Under the pieces are notes generated by a model. The model had not been told where the DNA came from. It saw nothing but the letters and a program-made list of their open reading frames with translations, and ran no database searches. A program made the position numbers and the translations under genes. Below are positions 55,003 through 63,819 of a stretch of DNA of 64,000 nt, piece by piece (within the stretch, counting starts at the first letter, position 1; every line of letters begins with the position of its first letter). Origin of the DNA: an uncultured Porphyromonas sp. (GTDB taxonomy: Bacteria; Bacteroidota; Bacteroidia; Bacteroidales; Porphyromonadaceae). The stretch is taken from positions 20,545-84,544 of the forward strand of contig UWSO01000004.1 in assembly GCA_900538385.1 (NCBI GenBank). The letters are read 5' to 3'.

Positions 55003-55452
55003 ATGGCGACTCCTCTCAAGCGTTGGTGGACTTCGCTAGGGCATGGTGTCCACTCGCCGACAGCCTTTCGGCTTATTACCTTAGTCCTAGACCAGCGTGG
55101 TGTAGCGTACTACCCAGAGCATCTAGAGGAGCTACTCGAGGGTAGCGACCTACTAGACCGCCAGCAGAAGCAACTAGCACTACAGCTGCTCCACCAGTGG
55201 CCCCTCATGCAGCTCGTCACGCAGTACGACAAGGCACTAGCCTACGATCGTGCACTGATCTTATGGCAAGGCGAACCACTAGCGGAGATGCCGTGGAACA
55301 CTGGTTCTATCCTTTGGCATGTCGGGAGCAAAGTGCCAGAGTCCTTTCGTCAGAGAGAGGCTGGCATGATGGTCGACTACGCAGGCGGACAACTACTCTT
55401 CCTAGATCATAAGTTGCCCCGCCAAGACTTCTGGACACGTATCAGACATTAA
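55003..55452 (+). CDS. Hypothetical protein, shortened methyltransferase-like
   Basis: 149 aa, soluble. The start RWWTSLGHGVHSPTAFRLITLVL matches the N-terminus of a Bacteroidetes family of about 230-250 aa with a methyltransferase-like core, which begins with RWW-x-RG-[FY]-G-[VI]-HSPFAF. The end (MMVDYAGGQLLFLDHKLPRQDFW) matches that family's last strand. The glycine-rich SAM-binding segment expected between is missing. So it is a reduced relative that may have lost the enzymatic core, or a remnant. It is intact in frame and precedes the adenosyltransferase gene by 30 bases. Confidence 0.6.
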   Translation: MATPLKRWWTSLGHGVHSPTAFRLITLVLDQRGVAYYPEHLEELLEGSDLLDRQQKQLALQLLHQWPLMQLVTQYDKALAYDRALILWQGEPLAEMPWNTGSILWHVGSKVPESFRQREAGMMVDYAGGQLLFLDHKLPRQDFWTRIRH

Positions 55453-55482
55453 CCCTATTACCTACTCAAACAAGCTACAACT

Positions 55483-56052
55483 ATGAAGAAAAGCCCCGTA
55501 TATACCCGCCGTGGCGATGACGGCACCACTGGACTCGTAGGTGGTACACGCATCTCCAAGGGACACATACGCCTCGAGTGCTACGGCACTATTGACGAAC
55601 TCAACAGCCATATCGGCGTCCTCCTCGCTGAGGAGCTCACAGATGAGACGCACGACTTCCTACTGCGTCTACAGCATATTCTCTTTAACGTGGCTGGAAG
55701 TCTAGCCACACCGCCCGATCAGGAGGAGTACCTCGCAGCTATGCAGATAGACCCGACGGACATTGAGAAGCTGGAGCACAAGATCGATGAGCTAGACGCT
55801 ACACTACCTCGTCTCAAAGAGTTCGTCCTCCCCTCTGGTGGACGCTCCGCAGCACTCTGTCACGTCTGTCGTACCGTCTGCCGTCGTGCTGAGCGCAACA
55901 TCTACCGCCTCCGTGAGGAGAGCCGTGTGGATGACTTGATCGTTCGCTTTGTCAATCGTCTGAGCGACTACTTTTTCGTCCTTGCCCGCACAGAAGCAGT
56001 ACGGACGCACGGCTCAGAGGTCACCTGGAATAGAGGTTACAGCACGCTGTAA
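55483..56052 (+). CDS. Cob(I)alamin adenosyltransferase, PduO type
   Basis: 189 aa enzyme that transfers the adenosyl group of ATP to cob(I)alamin (or the cobyrinic acid diamide), forming coenzyme B12. The ATP-binding start TRRGDDGTTGLVGGTRISKGH (residues 6-26) and the substrate motif CRRAERN at about 147-152 are those of the PduO family. Typical length. No B12 riboswitch was seen; no other cobalamin gene is in the window. It ends the plus-strand run. Confidence 0.93.
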   Translation: MKKSPVYTRRGDDGTTGLVGGTRISKGHIRLECYGTIDELNSHIGVLLAEELTDETHDFLLRLQHILFNVAGSLATPPDQEEYLAAMQIDPTDIEKLEHKIDELDATLPRLKEFVLPSGGRSAALCHVCRTVCRRAERNIYRLREESRVDDLIVRFVNRLSDYFFVLARTEAVRTHGSEVTWNRGYSTL

Positions 56053-56218
56053 CGCTTTGAGGCTATCCCAAGTATCAGGGTAAAAGTAAGTTCTGATTCT
56101 TCTGAAGAGTTTTTACTTCCTCGGAGGAATTGGGATGTATAGGTACAACGAGTCAGCTCTAACTACTGCCGTCCAGCACCTCAAAGTAGGAATTAGCCGA
56201 AACGAACTATGGTTTTTG
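56053..56218. other. Intergenic spacer after the adenosyltransferase gene
   Basis: 166 bases with no plausible gene. TTCTTCTGAAGAG and CCTCGGAGGAATTG are palindromic, like the repeats elsewhere. No terminator with a T-run was seen. Confidence 0.5.
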
Positions 56219-56556
56219 CAGGGCTGACGCCAACCGAGGAATAGATGGATTAAGTCTTGCCACATAGCGCTATGGACTCACATTATAGCTACTCCTAGAT
56301 CTCCATTGAGGTCAATTCCTCGGAGCAAAAGCCCAAATAGCTCGGAGGAAATCGACCAATTCTTCGGAAGAAATTTCTCTTTCTTCCGAGGAATGAAAAA
56401 ATTCTTCCGAAGAATCAACTCATACTTCGGAAGAATTTTTCATTTGCTCACTGGATAATCCTAGATCTCCACAGAGGATTATTCGATTTCCTCCATTTCC
56501 CAAGATCCTTCATTAAGACGTAGGGAAACCTACCCCGTATAATGGCGTCAGCCCTG
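56219..56556. mobile_element. MITE-like element with 13-bp terminal inverted repeats
   Basis: 338 bases start with CAGGGCTGACGCC and end with its exact reverse complement GGCGTCAGCCCTG. GGTTTTTG occurs just outside on both sides (56211-56218 and 56559-56566) and may be a target duplication. The interior has several CTTCGG/CCGAAG palindromes and no gene. The last 122 bases recur, inverted, at 63879-64000. No transposase is in the window. Confidence 0.7.
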
Positions 56557-56574
56557 ACGGTTTTTGTTGGGGCG

Positions 56575-56605
56575 TTGGTTTGTTCGGGAATATTGTGTAC
56601 CTTTG
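56575..56605 (+). promoter_or_regulatory. Promoter of tRNA-Met
   Basis: TTGG at 56575-56578 and TACCTTTG at 56598-56605 are 19 bases apart. The tRNA begins 31 bases after the -7 box. The promoter starts only 19 bases beyond the MITE-like element. Confidence 0.65.
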
Positions 56606-56636
56606 CATCGTCTAAGGGGATAGCCCCTCTGTGGAT

Positions 56637-56710
56637 GGCGAGGTAGCTCAGCTGGTTAGAGCGTCGGATTCATAATCCGGAGGTCGAGGGATCGTGCCCC
56701 TCTCTCGCTA
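56637..56710 (+). tRNA. tRNA-Met (CAT), elongator type
   Basis: 74 bases with acceptor GGCGAGG / TCTCGCT, anticodon CAT at 56671-56673 in TTCATAA, and T stem GAGGG / CCCTC. The T loop reads ATCGTGC, so the usual T54-A58 pair is changed to A54-T58. It could instead be the lysidine-modified tRNA-Ile, but the sequence resembles elongator Met. CCA is not encoded. Confidence 0.87.
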
Positions 56711-56723
56711 CAAACTAAAAAAT

Positions 56724-56760
56724 AACAGCACCTTGACTGCGGTCAAGGTGCTGTTCTTTT
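56724..56760. terminator. Bidirectional terminator between tRNA-Met and ridA
   Basis: AACAGCACCTTGAC pairs exactly with GTCAAGGTGCTGTT around TGCG. A-rich before and T-rich after, so it can stop both the tRNA and the convergent ridA transcript. Confidence 0.9.
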
Positions 56761-56778
56761 GTTATTTACTAGGATCTA

Positions 56779-57156
56779 CTACTTGTGTGCGATCACTTCG
56801 ATCTCGACGAGTCCGCCCTTGGGGAGGGTCTTGACAGCAACGGCTGAGCGTGCTGGGAAAGCGCCCGAGAAATGCTTCTCGTAGACTGCATTCATCGCTG
56901 CAAAGTCACCCATATCAGCGAGGAAGCAGGTAGTCTTGACAACCTGATCGAAGGTAAAGCCAGCCTCGTCGAGGATAGCCTTCAGATTGCGAAAGACTTG
57001 CTCCGTCTGCGCTGAGACATCTTCTGATACGAAAGCGCCAGACTTGGGGTCCAGGCCGAGCTGACCAGAGGTGATGAGCATGTCGCCGAAGGCTATTGCC
57101 TGGCTGTAAGGTCCGATAGCTGCAGGAGCGTTGGGAGTGGAGATTACTTTTTTCAT
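56779..57156 (-). CDS. ridA: RidA family enamine/imine deaminase
   Basis: 125 aa protein that hydrolyses reactive 2-aminoacrylate and other imines made by PLP enzymes. Motifs are NAPAAIGPYSQAI (residues 8-20), ITSGQLGLDP, VVKTTCFLADMGDFAAMNAVY, and FPARSAVAVKTLPKGGLVEIEVIA with the catalytic Arg. Normal length. Ends the minus-strand group. Confidence 0.95.
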   Translation of the reverse strand: MKKVISTPNAPAAIGPYSQAIAFGDMLITSGQLGLDPKSGAFVSEDVSAQTEQVFRNLKAILDEAGFTFDQVVKTTCFLADMGDFAAMNAVYEKHFSGAFPARSAVAVKTLPKGGLVEIEVIAHK

Positions 57157-57184
57157 AGTATACTTCTTATTGTGTTGTGAACTT

Positions 57185-57928
57185 TTATAGGCTTGCGTTG
57201 TGCTGGCGAACGACCTCGTAGAGCATGATGCCGGTAGCGACCGATACGTTGAGCGAGGAGATCTGTCCCAGCTGAGGTATGGAGACGCGGTCGGTGAGTT
57301 GCTTGAGGACGCCCGTGGAGATACCTTTTTGCTCCGAACCCATGACGATGCCGAGGGGCGGCGTCATCGGGAGGGAGGTATAGTTTGTCGTGGCGTCTAC
57401 ATCGGCTCCGACGAGCTGCAGACCGCTATCCCGTAGGAAGCGGCAGGCGGTCACGAGGTCACGCTCACGACAAACGGGGATACGCATGAGCGCTCCAGCG
57501 GAAGCATTGACCGCATCGGCCGTGACGGAGACGCTATCTCGCTCAGGGATGACGATAGCGTGGACGCCTGCGCATTCGCAAGTACGAGCGATGGCGCCAA
57601 AGTTGCGCACGTCGGTGACTCCGTCGAGCAGTACGATAAAAGGCATCTGCCCCTCGTCATAAAGCATCGGTATGAGCGACTCTAGGCTGGTGTAGGTGAT
57701 CGGCGAGATGAGCGCTACGACCCCTTGGTGAGCACCCCGTGTGAAGCGGTTGAGACGCTCGGCGGGGACCTCCATGACGGGTATGCCCTGAGTGCGTGCG
57801 GTGCGTTTGATCTCTAGAAGTTCGCCAGTGACGGCACCTTTCTTCATATAGATCTTGTCTATGTCGCTATGGGAGGCGAGGCTCTCGTTGAGAGCGTGGA
57901 TGCCGTAGATGAGTTTTTGCTTAATCAT
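57185..57928 (-). CDS. rlmB: 23S rRNA (guanosine-2'-O-)-methyltransferase RlmB-like
   Basis: 247 aa SPOUT-class (TrmH family) 2'-O-methyltransferase, expected to modify G2251 of 23S rRNA. An N-terminal substrate-binding domain has YGIHALNESL and RFTRGAHQGVVA. The knotted domain has LLDGVTDVRNFGAIARTCEC, GIVMGSEQKGIS and LNVSVATGIMLYEVVRQ. The start at 57928 (MIKQKLIYGIH) overlaps recN by 8 bases; a longer frame would lie in recN. Another TrmH target is possible. Confidence 0.92.
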   Translation of the reverse strand: MIKQKLIYGIHALNESLASHSDIDKIYMKKGAVTGELLEIKRTARTQGIPVMEVPAERLNRFTRGAHQGVVALISPITYTSLESLIPMLYDEGQMPFIVLLDGVTDVRNFGAIARTCECAGVHAIVIPERDSVSVTADAVNASAGALMRIPVCRERDLVTACRFLRDSGLQLVGADVDATTNYTSLPMTPPLGIVMGSEQKGISTGVLKQLTDRVSIPQLGQISSLNVSVATGIMLYEVVRQHNASL

Positions 57929-59603
57929 GTGCTGTAAGTAATGTGTGTGCGGCAGCGATGGCCTCGGGGGTAATCTGGTCGCCACTCTGGAGACGTGCTA
58001 TCTCGTCGATGCGCTCTTCGGGTGTGAGGAGGCGAAGGTGCGAGTGGGTCTCGCCGTTGGTCTCCTCCTTATAAATGAGTATATGCTGGGTGGCTGCCGA
58101 AGCGATCTGCGGCAGGTGGGTGATGACGAAGATCTGCTGGCGCTCGCCCATCGTGTGAAGCATATCGCCTATGCGAGAAGCAGCGATGCCTGAGGTGCCG
58201 GTGTCGATCTCGTCAAAGACGATGGCGGGCGAGGTGGCAAGCTCGGTGGGGTTCGTGGCGGCTTGACTGCGCAAAGCCTTGAGTGCTAGCATCAGTCGGG
58301 CTATTTCACCGCCCGAAGCGATGTCAGTGACGGGGCGGAGTGGCTGATCGCTGTTGGCTGAGAGGAGGAAGTCGACCTGGTCCATGCCTCGCTCGGTCGG
58401 CTTGTCGAGGAGCTGCAGCGCTATGTCAAAGCGTGCGTGCGGCATCTCCAACTGGCAGAGCGTCTTGGTGACGCTCCGTGCAATCTGGGCAGCGACCTTG
58501 GCTCGTGCCTCGTGGAGTTGCTTGCCTAGGGTTAGCACCTCTGTGCGCTGCTGGAGCACTTCGGTGCGTAGCGCGGCTAGTTCTTGCTCGTACTGAGCAG
58601 TGTGAGCGAGCTTGGCACCAAGCTCTTGGCTGTACTCGAGGAGCTCTTCAGGAGATAGGAGGTTATGCTTTTTGAGCAAAGCATTGACCCCGCCAAGGAT
58701 CGTATTGATCTCCTCTAGGCGCGAAGGATTGTAGGCGACCTCGCCCTGGAGACGGCTCAAGTCGCTCTCGATATCGTCTAGCTCGATGACTAGGCTCCGC
58801 ATGCGCTCGGTGTAGTTACTGAGCTCTGGGAGGTAAGCGGCGGTCTGCTCCATCTGCTCCTGCGCCGTCGTGAGCTGATCGACGATGCTGTGCGGTCTAT
58901 TGAGTAGCGCAAGGATGCTCTGCAAGCCTTCCTGTATCTCCTGCGTGTGGGTGAGTCGCTCCGCCTCGTCAGCAAGGTCGGTGAGCGAGTACTGCTCGAG
59001 CTTGAGCGCAGCGATCTCCTCGTAGGCTCGGCTATTCAGCTCATACTCCGCCTCGGCTTGCTGCGCCTCTGCGCGTAGCTTCTTGAGTCGTATGGCGTTG
59101 TCGTGGTATTGCTGATAAGCGCTGTGGTACGCCTCGACAAGCTGCACCTCGGCTCCTAGTTGCGAGTCGATCAGTGCGATCTGATAAGCGCCCTCACGGA
59201 GCAGCAGGTTACGATGCTGCGAGTGAACGTCTAGCAGGAGTGCGCCCAGCTCCTCCAGTTGAGCGAGCGTCACGGGCGTGTCATTGACGAAGATGCGACT
59301 ACGTCCCGTCTGTCGTATCTCACGACGTACGAGACAGCTCTCCTCGACCTCTAGCTCCTGCGCTTGCATCCATTCGATGACCTGAGGGCTAAGCTGAGTG
59401 AACTCACCCTCGATGACCGCCTTCTGGCAGCCCTGACGAATGGTCGATATGTCGGCACGCCCCCCTGCCAGCAGCTGTAGGGCTGAGACAAAGATACTCT
59501 TGCCCGCTCCCGTTTCACCTGTGACTGCTATGAGTCCCGTGGGGAAGGCGCAGCTAAGCTCCTCGATGAGAATGTAGTCCCGTATGTATAGGCTGTGCAG
59601 CAT
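57921..59603 (-). CDS. recN: DNA repair protein RecN
   Basis: 560 aa SMC-like ATPase for double-strand break repair. Walker A is GETGAGKS (residues 30-37) after SLYIRDYILIEELSCAF. The two coiled-coil arms are at about 150-240 and 300-360. The ABC signature and Walker B are in SGGEIARLMLALKAL and AIVFDEIDTGTSG, followed by the H-loop FVITHLPQIASAA. It precedes rlmB and follows the DUF4835 gene by 9 bases, so the group is likely co-transcribed. Confidence 0.96.
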   Translation of the reverse strand: MLHSLYIRDYILIEELSCAFPTGLIAVTGETGAGKSIFVSALQLLAGGRADISTIRQGCQKAVIEGEFTQLSPQVIEWMQAQELEVEESCLVRREIRQTGRSRIFVNDTPVTLAQLEELGALLLDVHSQHRNLLLREGAYQIALIDSQLGAEVQLVEAYHSAYQQYHDNAIRLKKLRAEAQQAEAEYELNSRAYEEIAALKLEQYSLTDLADEAERLTHTQEIQEGLQSILALLNRPHSIVDQLTTAQEQMEQTAAYLPELSNYTERMRSLVIELDDIESDLSRLQGEVAYNPSRLEEINTILGGVNALLKKHNLLSPEELLEYSQELGAKLAHTAQYEQELAALRTEVLQQRTEVLTLGKQLHEARAKVAAQIARSVTKTLCQLEMPHARFDIALQLLDKPTERGMDQVDFLLSANSDQPLRPVTDIASGGEIARLMLALKALRSQAATNPTELATSPAIVFDEIDTGTSGIAASRIGDMLHTMGERQQIFVITHLPQIASAATQHILIYKEETNGETHSHLRLLTPEERIDEIARLQSGDQITPEAIAAAHTLLTAHD

Positions 59604-59612
59604 GGAGTGTAG

Positions 59613-60533
59613 TTACTTCTTCAGGGCTGAGAGCTTGCTATCTTCTGTTGGGAAGATCTTGGAGAGCGTCTTGTAAGCTGCCATGCGGCTGTCCTGTGGA
59701 GCGCCTTCGACCAGAAGAGGTAGCTCGTCTAGCTTGGTCTGTGCGAAGATCTGTAGGAGCGGCGACAAGCTATTGGCCTGCCAGGTCTCCTCCAGGAGGG
59801 AGAGCTGCTCTAATATATTGGTGTAGCCACGACGTAAGTTGCTCGTGAGGAGGTCTAGTCCCTGGCGATGGTACTGATACCAGTAGTTGCGCCACGGCTG
59901 ATATGCCGGATCGTTGTAAGCTTGGCTGATAGCGTAGCGGTTGTTGTCACTGGCGTAAGCTTTCCAGCCCGACCAGTCCATCATCTGCTGAGCTGTCGCC
60001 ACCAGTTGCTGCATCTGTCGCGCAGCGTAGTCGCCCCCGAGAGGCGCAAAGGAGTCAAAGTCTAGAGCTAAGATGAGATAAGCGTAGAAAGCGACCGTCG
60101 CCACAAGGTTATTGTCTATCTGTGTGGGCGCATAGACGAGTGGTTGGTAGGGAGCGTACTGGAAGTTTAGCTCACGGTCTAGATGCACCAGCAGCGGGGT
60201 CGTATAGGAGGCTCCGTAGACGGGTCGCTGTGCGGATATGCTTAGCTCCGCCGTGTAGAGACCGTCGTCAGAGACGCTCACGAGGTTCAGACCCCAGGCG
60301 CATTCGATCCGCTCCATCGGCGAGAAGGTGGCGTTCGTCCATCGCGTCTGATTGATCATCTCGGTCAACTGCTGGGTCAAGTCCGAGACGATCGCCTGAT
60401 CGGCAGAGGAGCCTAGACGATCCACATTGACCGTGACACGTGCATTCAGCTCCTGCGCTTGACTCTGCCCAGGGAGCCATAGGAGTAGTGCCACTAAAGC
60501 TAGGAGAAAACGCTTCATCAGATCAAGCTTCAT
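59613..60533 (-). CDS. DUF4835 family exported protein
   Basis: 306 aa. Signal peptide FLLALVALLLWLPGQSQAQ, then ELNARVTVNVDRLGSS. Features of the DUF4835 family are visible: TRWTNATFSPMERIECAW, PLVYAPTQIDNNLVATVAFYAYLILALDFDSFAPLGG and YHRQGLDLL. Function unknown; the gene commonly lies between coaBC and recN in Bacteroidetes, as here. It starts 4 bases after coaBC, or 5 codons later at the second Met. Confidence 0.85.
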   Translation of the reverse strand: MKLDLMKRFLLALVALLLWLPGQSQAQELNARVTVNVDRLGSSADQAIVSDLTQQLTEMINQTRWTNATFSPMERIECAWGLNLVSVSDDGLYTAELSISAQRPVYGASYTTPLLVHLDRELNFQYAPYQPLVYAPTQIDNNLVATVAFYAYLILALDFDSFAPLGGDYAARQMQQLVATAQQMMDWSGWKAYASDNNRYAISQAYNDPAYQPWRNYWYQYHRQGLDLLTSNLRRGYTNILEQLSLLEETWQANSLSPLLQIFAQTKLDELPLLVEGAPQDSRMAAYKTLSKIFPTEDSKLSALKK

Positions 60534-60537
60534 AAGA

Positions 60538-61767
60538 CTAAACGAGCTGTGTGCGATGCTTGAGTACGAAGTCTACGATCTGCTCCGCCACGACCGCCTT
60601 GCTCTCTAGCGGCAGGTCGCACCGAGTGCCCGCTTTGTCTAGTATTAGCACCTTATTGGTCGGAACTCCAAAGCCCGCACCCGCATCGCTCGTCGAGTTA
60701 AGCACGATCGCATCGAGATGCTTGTTGTGCAGCTTGCTCTCGGCTGCGGAAGTATCCACAGAAGTCTCCAGAGCAAAGCCAACTAAGTACTGTCCTGCAC
60801 GGCGCTGCGCCCCAAGAGTCGCGGCTATGTCGGGATTTTGCGTCAGCGTGAGCTGCATCTGCTCACCGCCACGACGCTCCTTCTTGATCTTCCCTGACAC
60901 ACGCTCCTCGGGTCGGTAGTCAGCCACTGCCGCTGCAAAAATCGCTATCGAGCTACGCCCGAAGGTCTCCTGAGCTGCCGCCAGCATCTCTTCGGCAGTC
61001 ATCACGGGGTGTACGACAATCTGCGGGTTGGTGGGACGTAGATGCGTTGGTCCTAAGACCAAATGTACCTCGGCACCCTGACGTGCCAAAGCTTCCGCCA
61101 GTGAGATACCCATCAGTCCCGATGAATGGTTGCCTATGAAGCGTACATCGTCGATCGGTTCGTAGGTAGGTCCTGCTGTAATGGTGACGCACTCCCCTGC
61201 TAAGGGTAGCCCCGCCTTCGTAGTGGTGAGCATTGCGACCGCCTGCTCTAAGATTTCCTCGGGCTCCTGCATACGTCCCCGCCCGGTCAGTCCACTAGCG
61301 AGAAAGCCCTCAGCGGGCAACGCTTGTGCGACACCGTCCTGCGCCAGTATCTCCAGATTGCGGGCGGTCGTCGGGTGAGACCACATATCTAGATCCATCG
61401 CTGGCGCTATTAGCACGGGAGCGCGCATCGCTAAGTAAGTGGTCACGAGGATATTGTCGGCAATGCCGTGCGCCATCTTGCCGATCGTGCTAGCCGTGGC
61501 GGGAGCTATGATCATCAGATCGGCCCAAGTGCCCAGCGTCACGTGACTATGCCACGAACCGTCACGACGATCGAAGAAGTCCGAGACCACCGCATGCTGC
61601 GAAAGCGTGGCGAGCGTCAGCGGCGTGATGAACTCCTTTGCCGCGGGCGTCATAACCACCTGCACCTCGGCACCCTCCTTGATCAGCAGACGTACCAGCG
61701 AGGCACTCTTGTAGGCGGCTATCCCGCCAGTGATCCCTACGACTATATGCTTGTTCTGTAAGCGCAT
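60538..61767 (-). CDS. coaBC: Bifunctional phosphopantothenoylcysteine decarboxylase / synthetase
   Basis: 409 aa enzyme of coenzyme A synthesis. The CoaC half (about 1-185) is a flavoprotein with GITGGIAAYKSASLVRLL, TLSQHAV, SWHSHVTL (active-site His) and APAMDLDMW. The CoaB half (about 190-409) begins with ITAGPTYEPIDDVRFIGNHSSGLMG, and has VADYRPEE and KIKKE. It converts phosphopantothenate plus Cys to phosphopantetheine. Upstream of DUF4835 and recN in one likely operon. Confidence 0.96.
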   Translation of the reverse strand: MRLQNKHIVVGITGGIAAYKSASLVRLLIKEGAEVQVVMTPAAKEFITPLTLATLSQHAVVSDFFDRRDGSWHSHVTLGTWADLMIIAPATASTIGKMAHGIADNILVTTYLAMRAPVLIAPAMDLDMWSHPTTARNLEILAQDGVAQALPAEGFLASGLTGRGRMQEPEEILEQAVAMLTTTKAGLPLAGECVTITAGPTYEPIDDVRFIGNHSSGLMGISLAEALARQGAEVHLVLGPTHLRPTNPQIVVHPVMTAEEMLAAAQETFGRSSIAIFAAAVADYRPEERVSGKIKKERRGGEQMQLTLTQNPDIAATLGAQRRAGQYLVGFALETSVDTSAAESKLHNKHLDAIVLNSTSDAGAGFGVPTNKVLILDKAGTRCDLPLESKAVVAEQIVDFVLKHRTQLV

Positions 61768-61794
61768 GGCTATCTATCGTGTGGCGTGATGGCT

Positions 61795-62562
61795 CTAAGG
61801 CTTCATCTGCTCCTTGATCAGGAGGAACTGACGCTTCGTGTCTCGTGAGAAGTCCGCTTGCAGTAGCCAGCTGAGGTAGCCTGGCTCTTCTCGCAAAACC
61901 TCCTCGACAGAGCGCCCCTTGTGCTTGCCAAAGTTAAAGACTGGCACATCGTTATCATCTAAGACAATGCGCCCAGCGAGGTCTACATTGCGATGATAAG
62001 TAGTTAGGTCGGACAGTTCCTTGACACTGTGTGGCAATGCATCACCATACTTCTCCAGCTGTGCTAGTAGCACATCAAGCGTAGCGATCGTGTCTGCCTC
62101 AGCACCATGCGCTCCGATATGCTCACGATGACAGTAGAAGCGCACAGCCCCCTCAAGAGTCCGTGGTTCCATCTTGTGAAAGATCGTCTGCACGTCTATG
62201 TGCTGCCTAGAGAGCAAATCCACCTCCACACCAGCACGGAGGAACTCCTCCCCCAGCATCGGCAGGTCAAAGCGCTGCGAGTTGTAGCCCGCCAGGTCGC
62301 ACCCATCGATCAGCTCCGCTAAGCTCTTAGCACAAGCTCTAAAGGGAGGACAGTCACGCACATCTTCGTCCGTGATGCCATGTATCGCTGTGCTCTCGGC
62401 CGGGATAGGCATCTCAGGATTGAAGCGTCGTGTCCGTACGATCCGCTCCTCATCGGGCATCAGCTTGAGTATTGTCAGCTCGATGATGCGGTCATTCGTA
62501 ATATCCAGTCCCGTAGCCTCTATGTCAAAGACCACTAGCGGACGATCCATTTGTAGCGTCAT
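61795..62562 (-). CDS. DnaQ-like 3'-5' exonuclease with C-terminal DUF3820-like domain
   Basis: 255 aa. Residues 1-180 form a DEDDh exonuclease: VVFDIEATGLD (Exo I Asp/Glu), LAGYNSQRFDLPML (Exo II) and HGAEADTIATLDVL (Exo III His/Asp). It may proofread DNA or degrade RNA. The C-terminal 60 residues (VPVFNFGKHKGRSVEEVL ... YLSWLLQADF) match the DUF3820 module often fused to these nucleases. It lies 20 bases after dnaN, so it may be part of the dnaN transcript. Confidence 0.9.
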   Translation of the reverse strand: MTLQMDRPLVVFDIEATGLDITNDRIIELTILKLMPDEERIVRTRRFNPEMPIPAESTAIHGITDEDVRDCPPFRACAKSLAELIDGCDLAGYNSQRFDLPMLGEEFLRAGVEVDLLSRQHIDVQTIFHKMEPRTLEGAVRFYCHREHIGAHGAEADTIATLDVLLAQLEKYGDALPHSVKELSDLTTYHRNVDLAGRIVLDDNDVPVFNFGKHKGRSVEEVLREEPGYLSWLLQADFSRDTKRQFLLIKEQMKP

Positions 62563-62582
62563 AACTTATCGATTCGGTGTTC

Positions 62583-63791
62583 TTAGATACGTACGGGAGC
62601 TGTGATACCTCGCAGGTCCGTTTGGTCAGCCACCTTGGTCGGTGTGATCATGATCGGCTGCGTAGCATTGGTAATGTGTAGCTGCAGGCTCTCCGCATTG
62701 AACGCCTTGAGGAACTTGATGAAGGTGTTCGTCTTGAAGGTGATCTGCATCCCCTCCATCTGCTCGGGATAGTCCACAGGGATACGCTCCTCGACATCGA
62801 CACCAGGCGTATTAGCGCCCTGTGCGTAGAAGCCACCCTTCATGACCATCGCATGCTCCTCGAAGGTGATACAGAGCAGGCTCGAGTCGGCACCCAGCCC
62901 CACGATATTGCTCAGATAGTTGACACGAGTCGTGGCGCGCTGCAAGACTTGCCCGTCGATCTCGATCATATAGGTCATAGAGTCTGGGAGTAGCCCGTTG
63001 TAGTTGGGGAAGTCCAGCACGCTCACCTGTGATACCACATTGTAAGTGCCAAAGCGCACCTCCACCTGCTTATTATTGAAGATGACGAGTGCCTCCTCAT
63101 TGGCAAAATTCGGAAGGATAGACTGTAGGAAGCTAGAGACCTTGATCGGGAGCGTGAAGCTAGGATCCTTGAGTGAAGCTTGTGCTACCTCGCCCTCCTT
63201 CTCGACGATCCGCGCATCGTAGTCTATGTAGCGTACGAGCTGTACATTGTCCGTCGCGCAGAGCTCTAGACGGTCCGTGAGCATGACAAAGTGTACGCCG
63301 TGGAGCTGCTCACGCGATGTGTCGGGATAGGCAGCCGGCAGAACTGCCGAGATACCAGCTAGGAGACTAGAGCTATTCATACTCATCATAGCTGCACCAT
63401 CGGTATCCTCGGGAGACTCTCTAGAGACGTAGAGATCTGCATCGCCAATGGGAATATCCAGGTATCCCGTCGAGTGGATCAGGTGGATAAACCGCGCACC
63501 CTCTTCGGTCGTCTGCATCTCCATCGTCAGCGGCTGTACAGGCAGCGACTTAATATAGTCCAGTAGTGGTGAGGGAGCTATCAGGAAGCGCATTTCGCCA
63601 TCACACTCTAGCGGAGCGATCACACCAGTCGAGCGCATCATCGTATCCCCTCCCGTCACGGAGATCCGCTCAGGAGTCACCTCAAAGAGGTAGTTGGCCA
63701 GCGCTGGCATAGAGACATTGCTCGCAGGGACAAGGCGCCCTACATTTTGCAAGAGCGTGGAGAGCTCGTTGCTATTGACGGTAAACTTCAT
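62583..63791 (-). CDS. dnaN: DNA polymerase III beta subunit (sliding clamp)
   Basis: 402 aa ring-shaped clamp that tethers the polymerase to DNA. The start MKFTVNSNELSTLLQNVGRLVP and the motif GGDTMMRSTGVI are typical. Three clamp folds follow, and the end has MEGMQITFKTNTFIKFLKAF and ATQPIMITPTKV. It is about 25-30 residues longer than most clamps, with an extra C-terminal stretch (VADQTDLRGITAPVRI). dnaA is not adjacent in the window. Transcription is from a minus-strand promoter at 63820-63827. Confidence 0.96.
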   Translation of the reverse strand: MKFTVNSNELSTLLQNVGRLVPASNVSMPALANYLFEVTPERISVTGGDTMMRSTGVIAPLECDGEMRFLIAPSPLLDYIKSLPVQPLTMEMQTTEEGARFIHLIHSTGYLDIPIGDADLYVSRESPEDTDGAAMMSMNSSSLLAGISAVLPAAYPDTSREQLHGVHFVMLTDRLELCATDNVQLVRYIDYDARIVEKEGEVAQASLKDPSFTLPIKVSSFLQSILPNFANEEALVIFNNKQVEVRFGTYNVVSQVSVLDFPNYNGLLPDSMTYMIEIDGQVLQRATTRVNYLSNIVGLGADSSLLCITFEEHAMVMKGGFYAQGANTPGVDVEERIPVDYPEQMEGMQITFKTNTFIKFLKAFNAESLQLHITNATQPIMITPTKVADQTDLRGITAPVRI

Positions 63792-63819
63792 ATATGATTC
63801 CTATCTACTGATTATACCA

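Noticed and set aside
55453..55482. Cobalamin riboswitch before the adenosyltransferase gene
   Set aside because: Only 30 bases separate the two genes; there is no room for it, and no B12-box was seen nearby.
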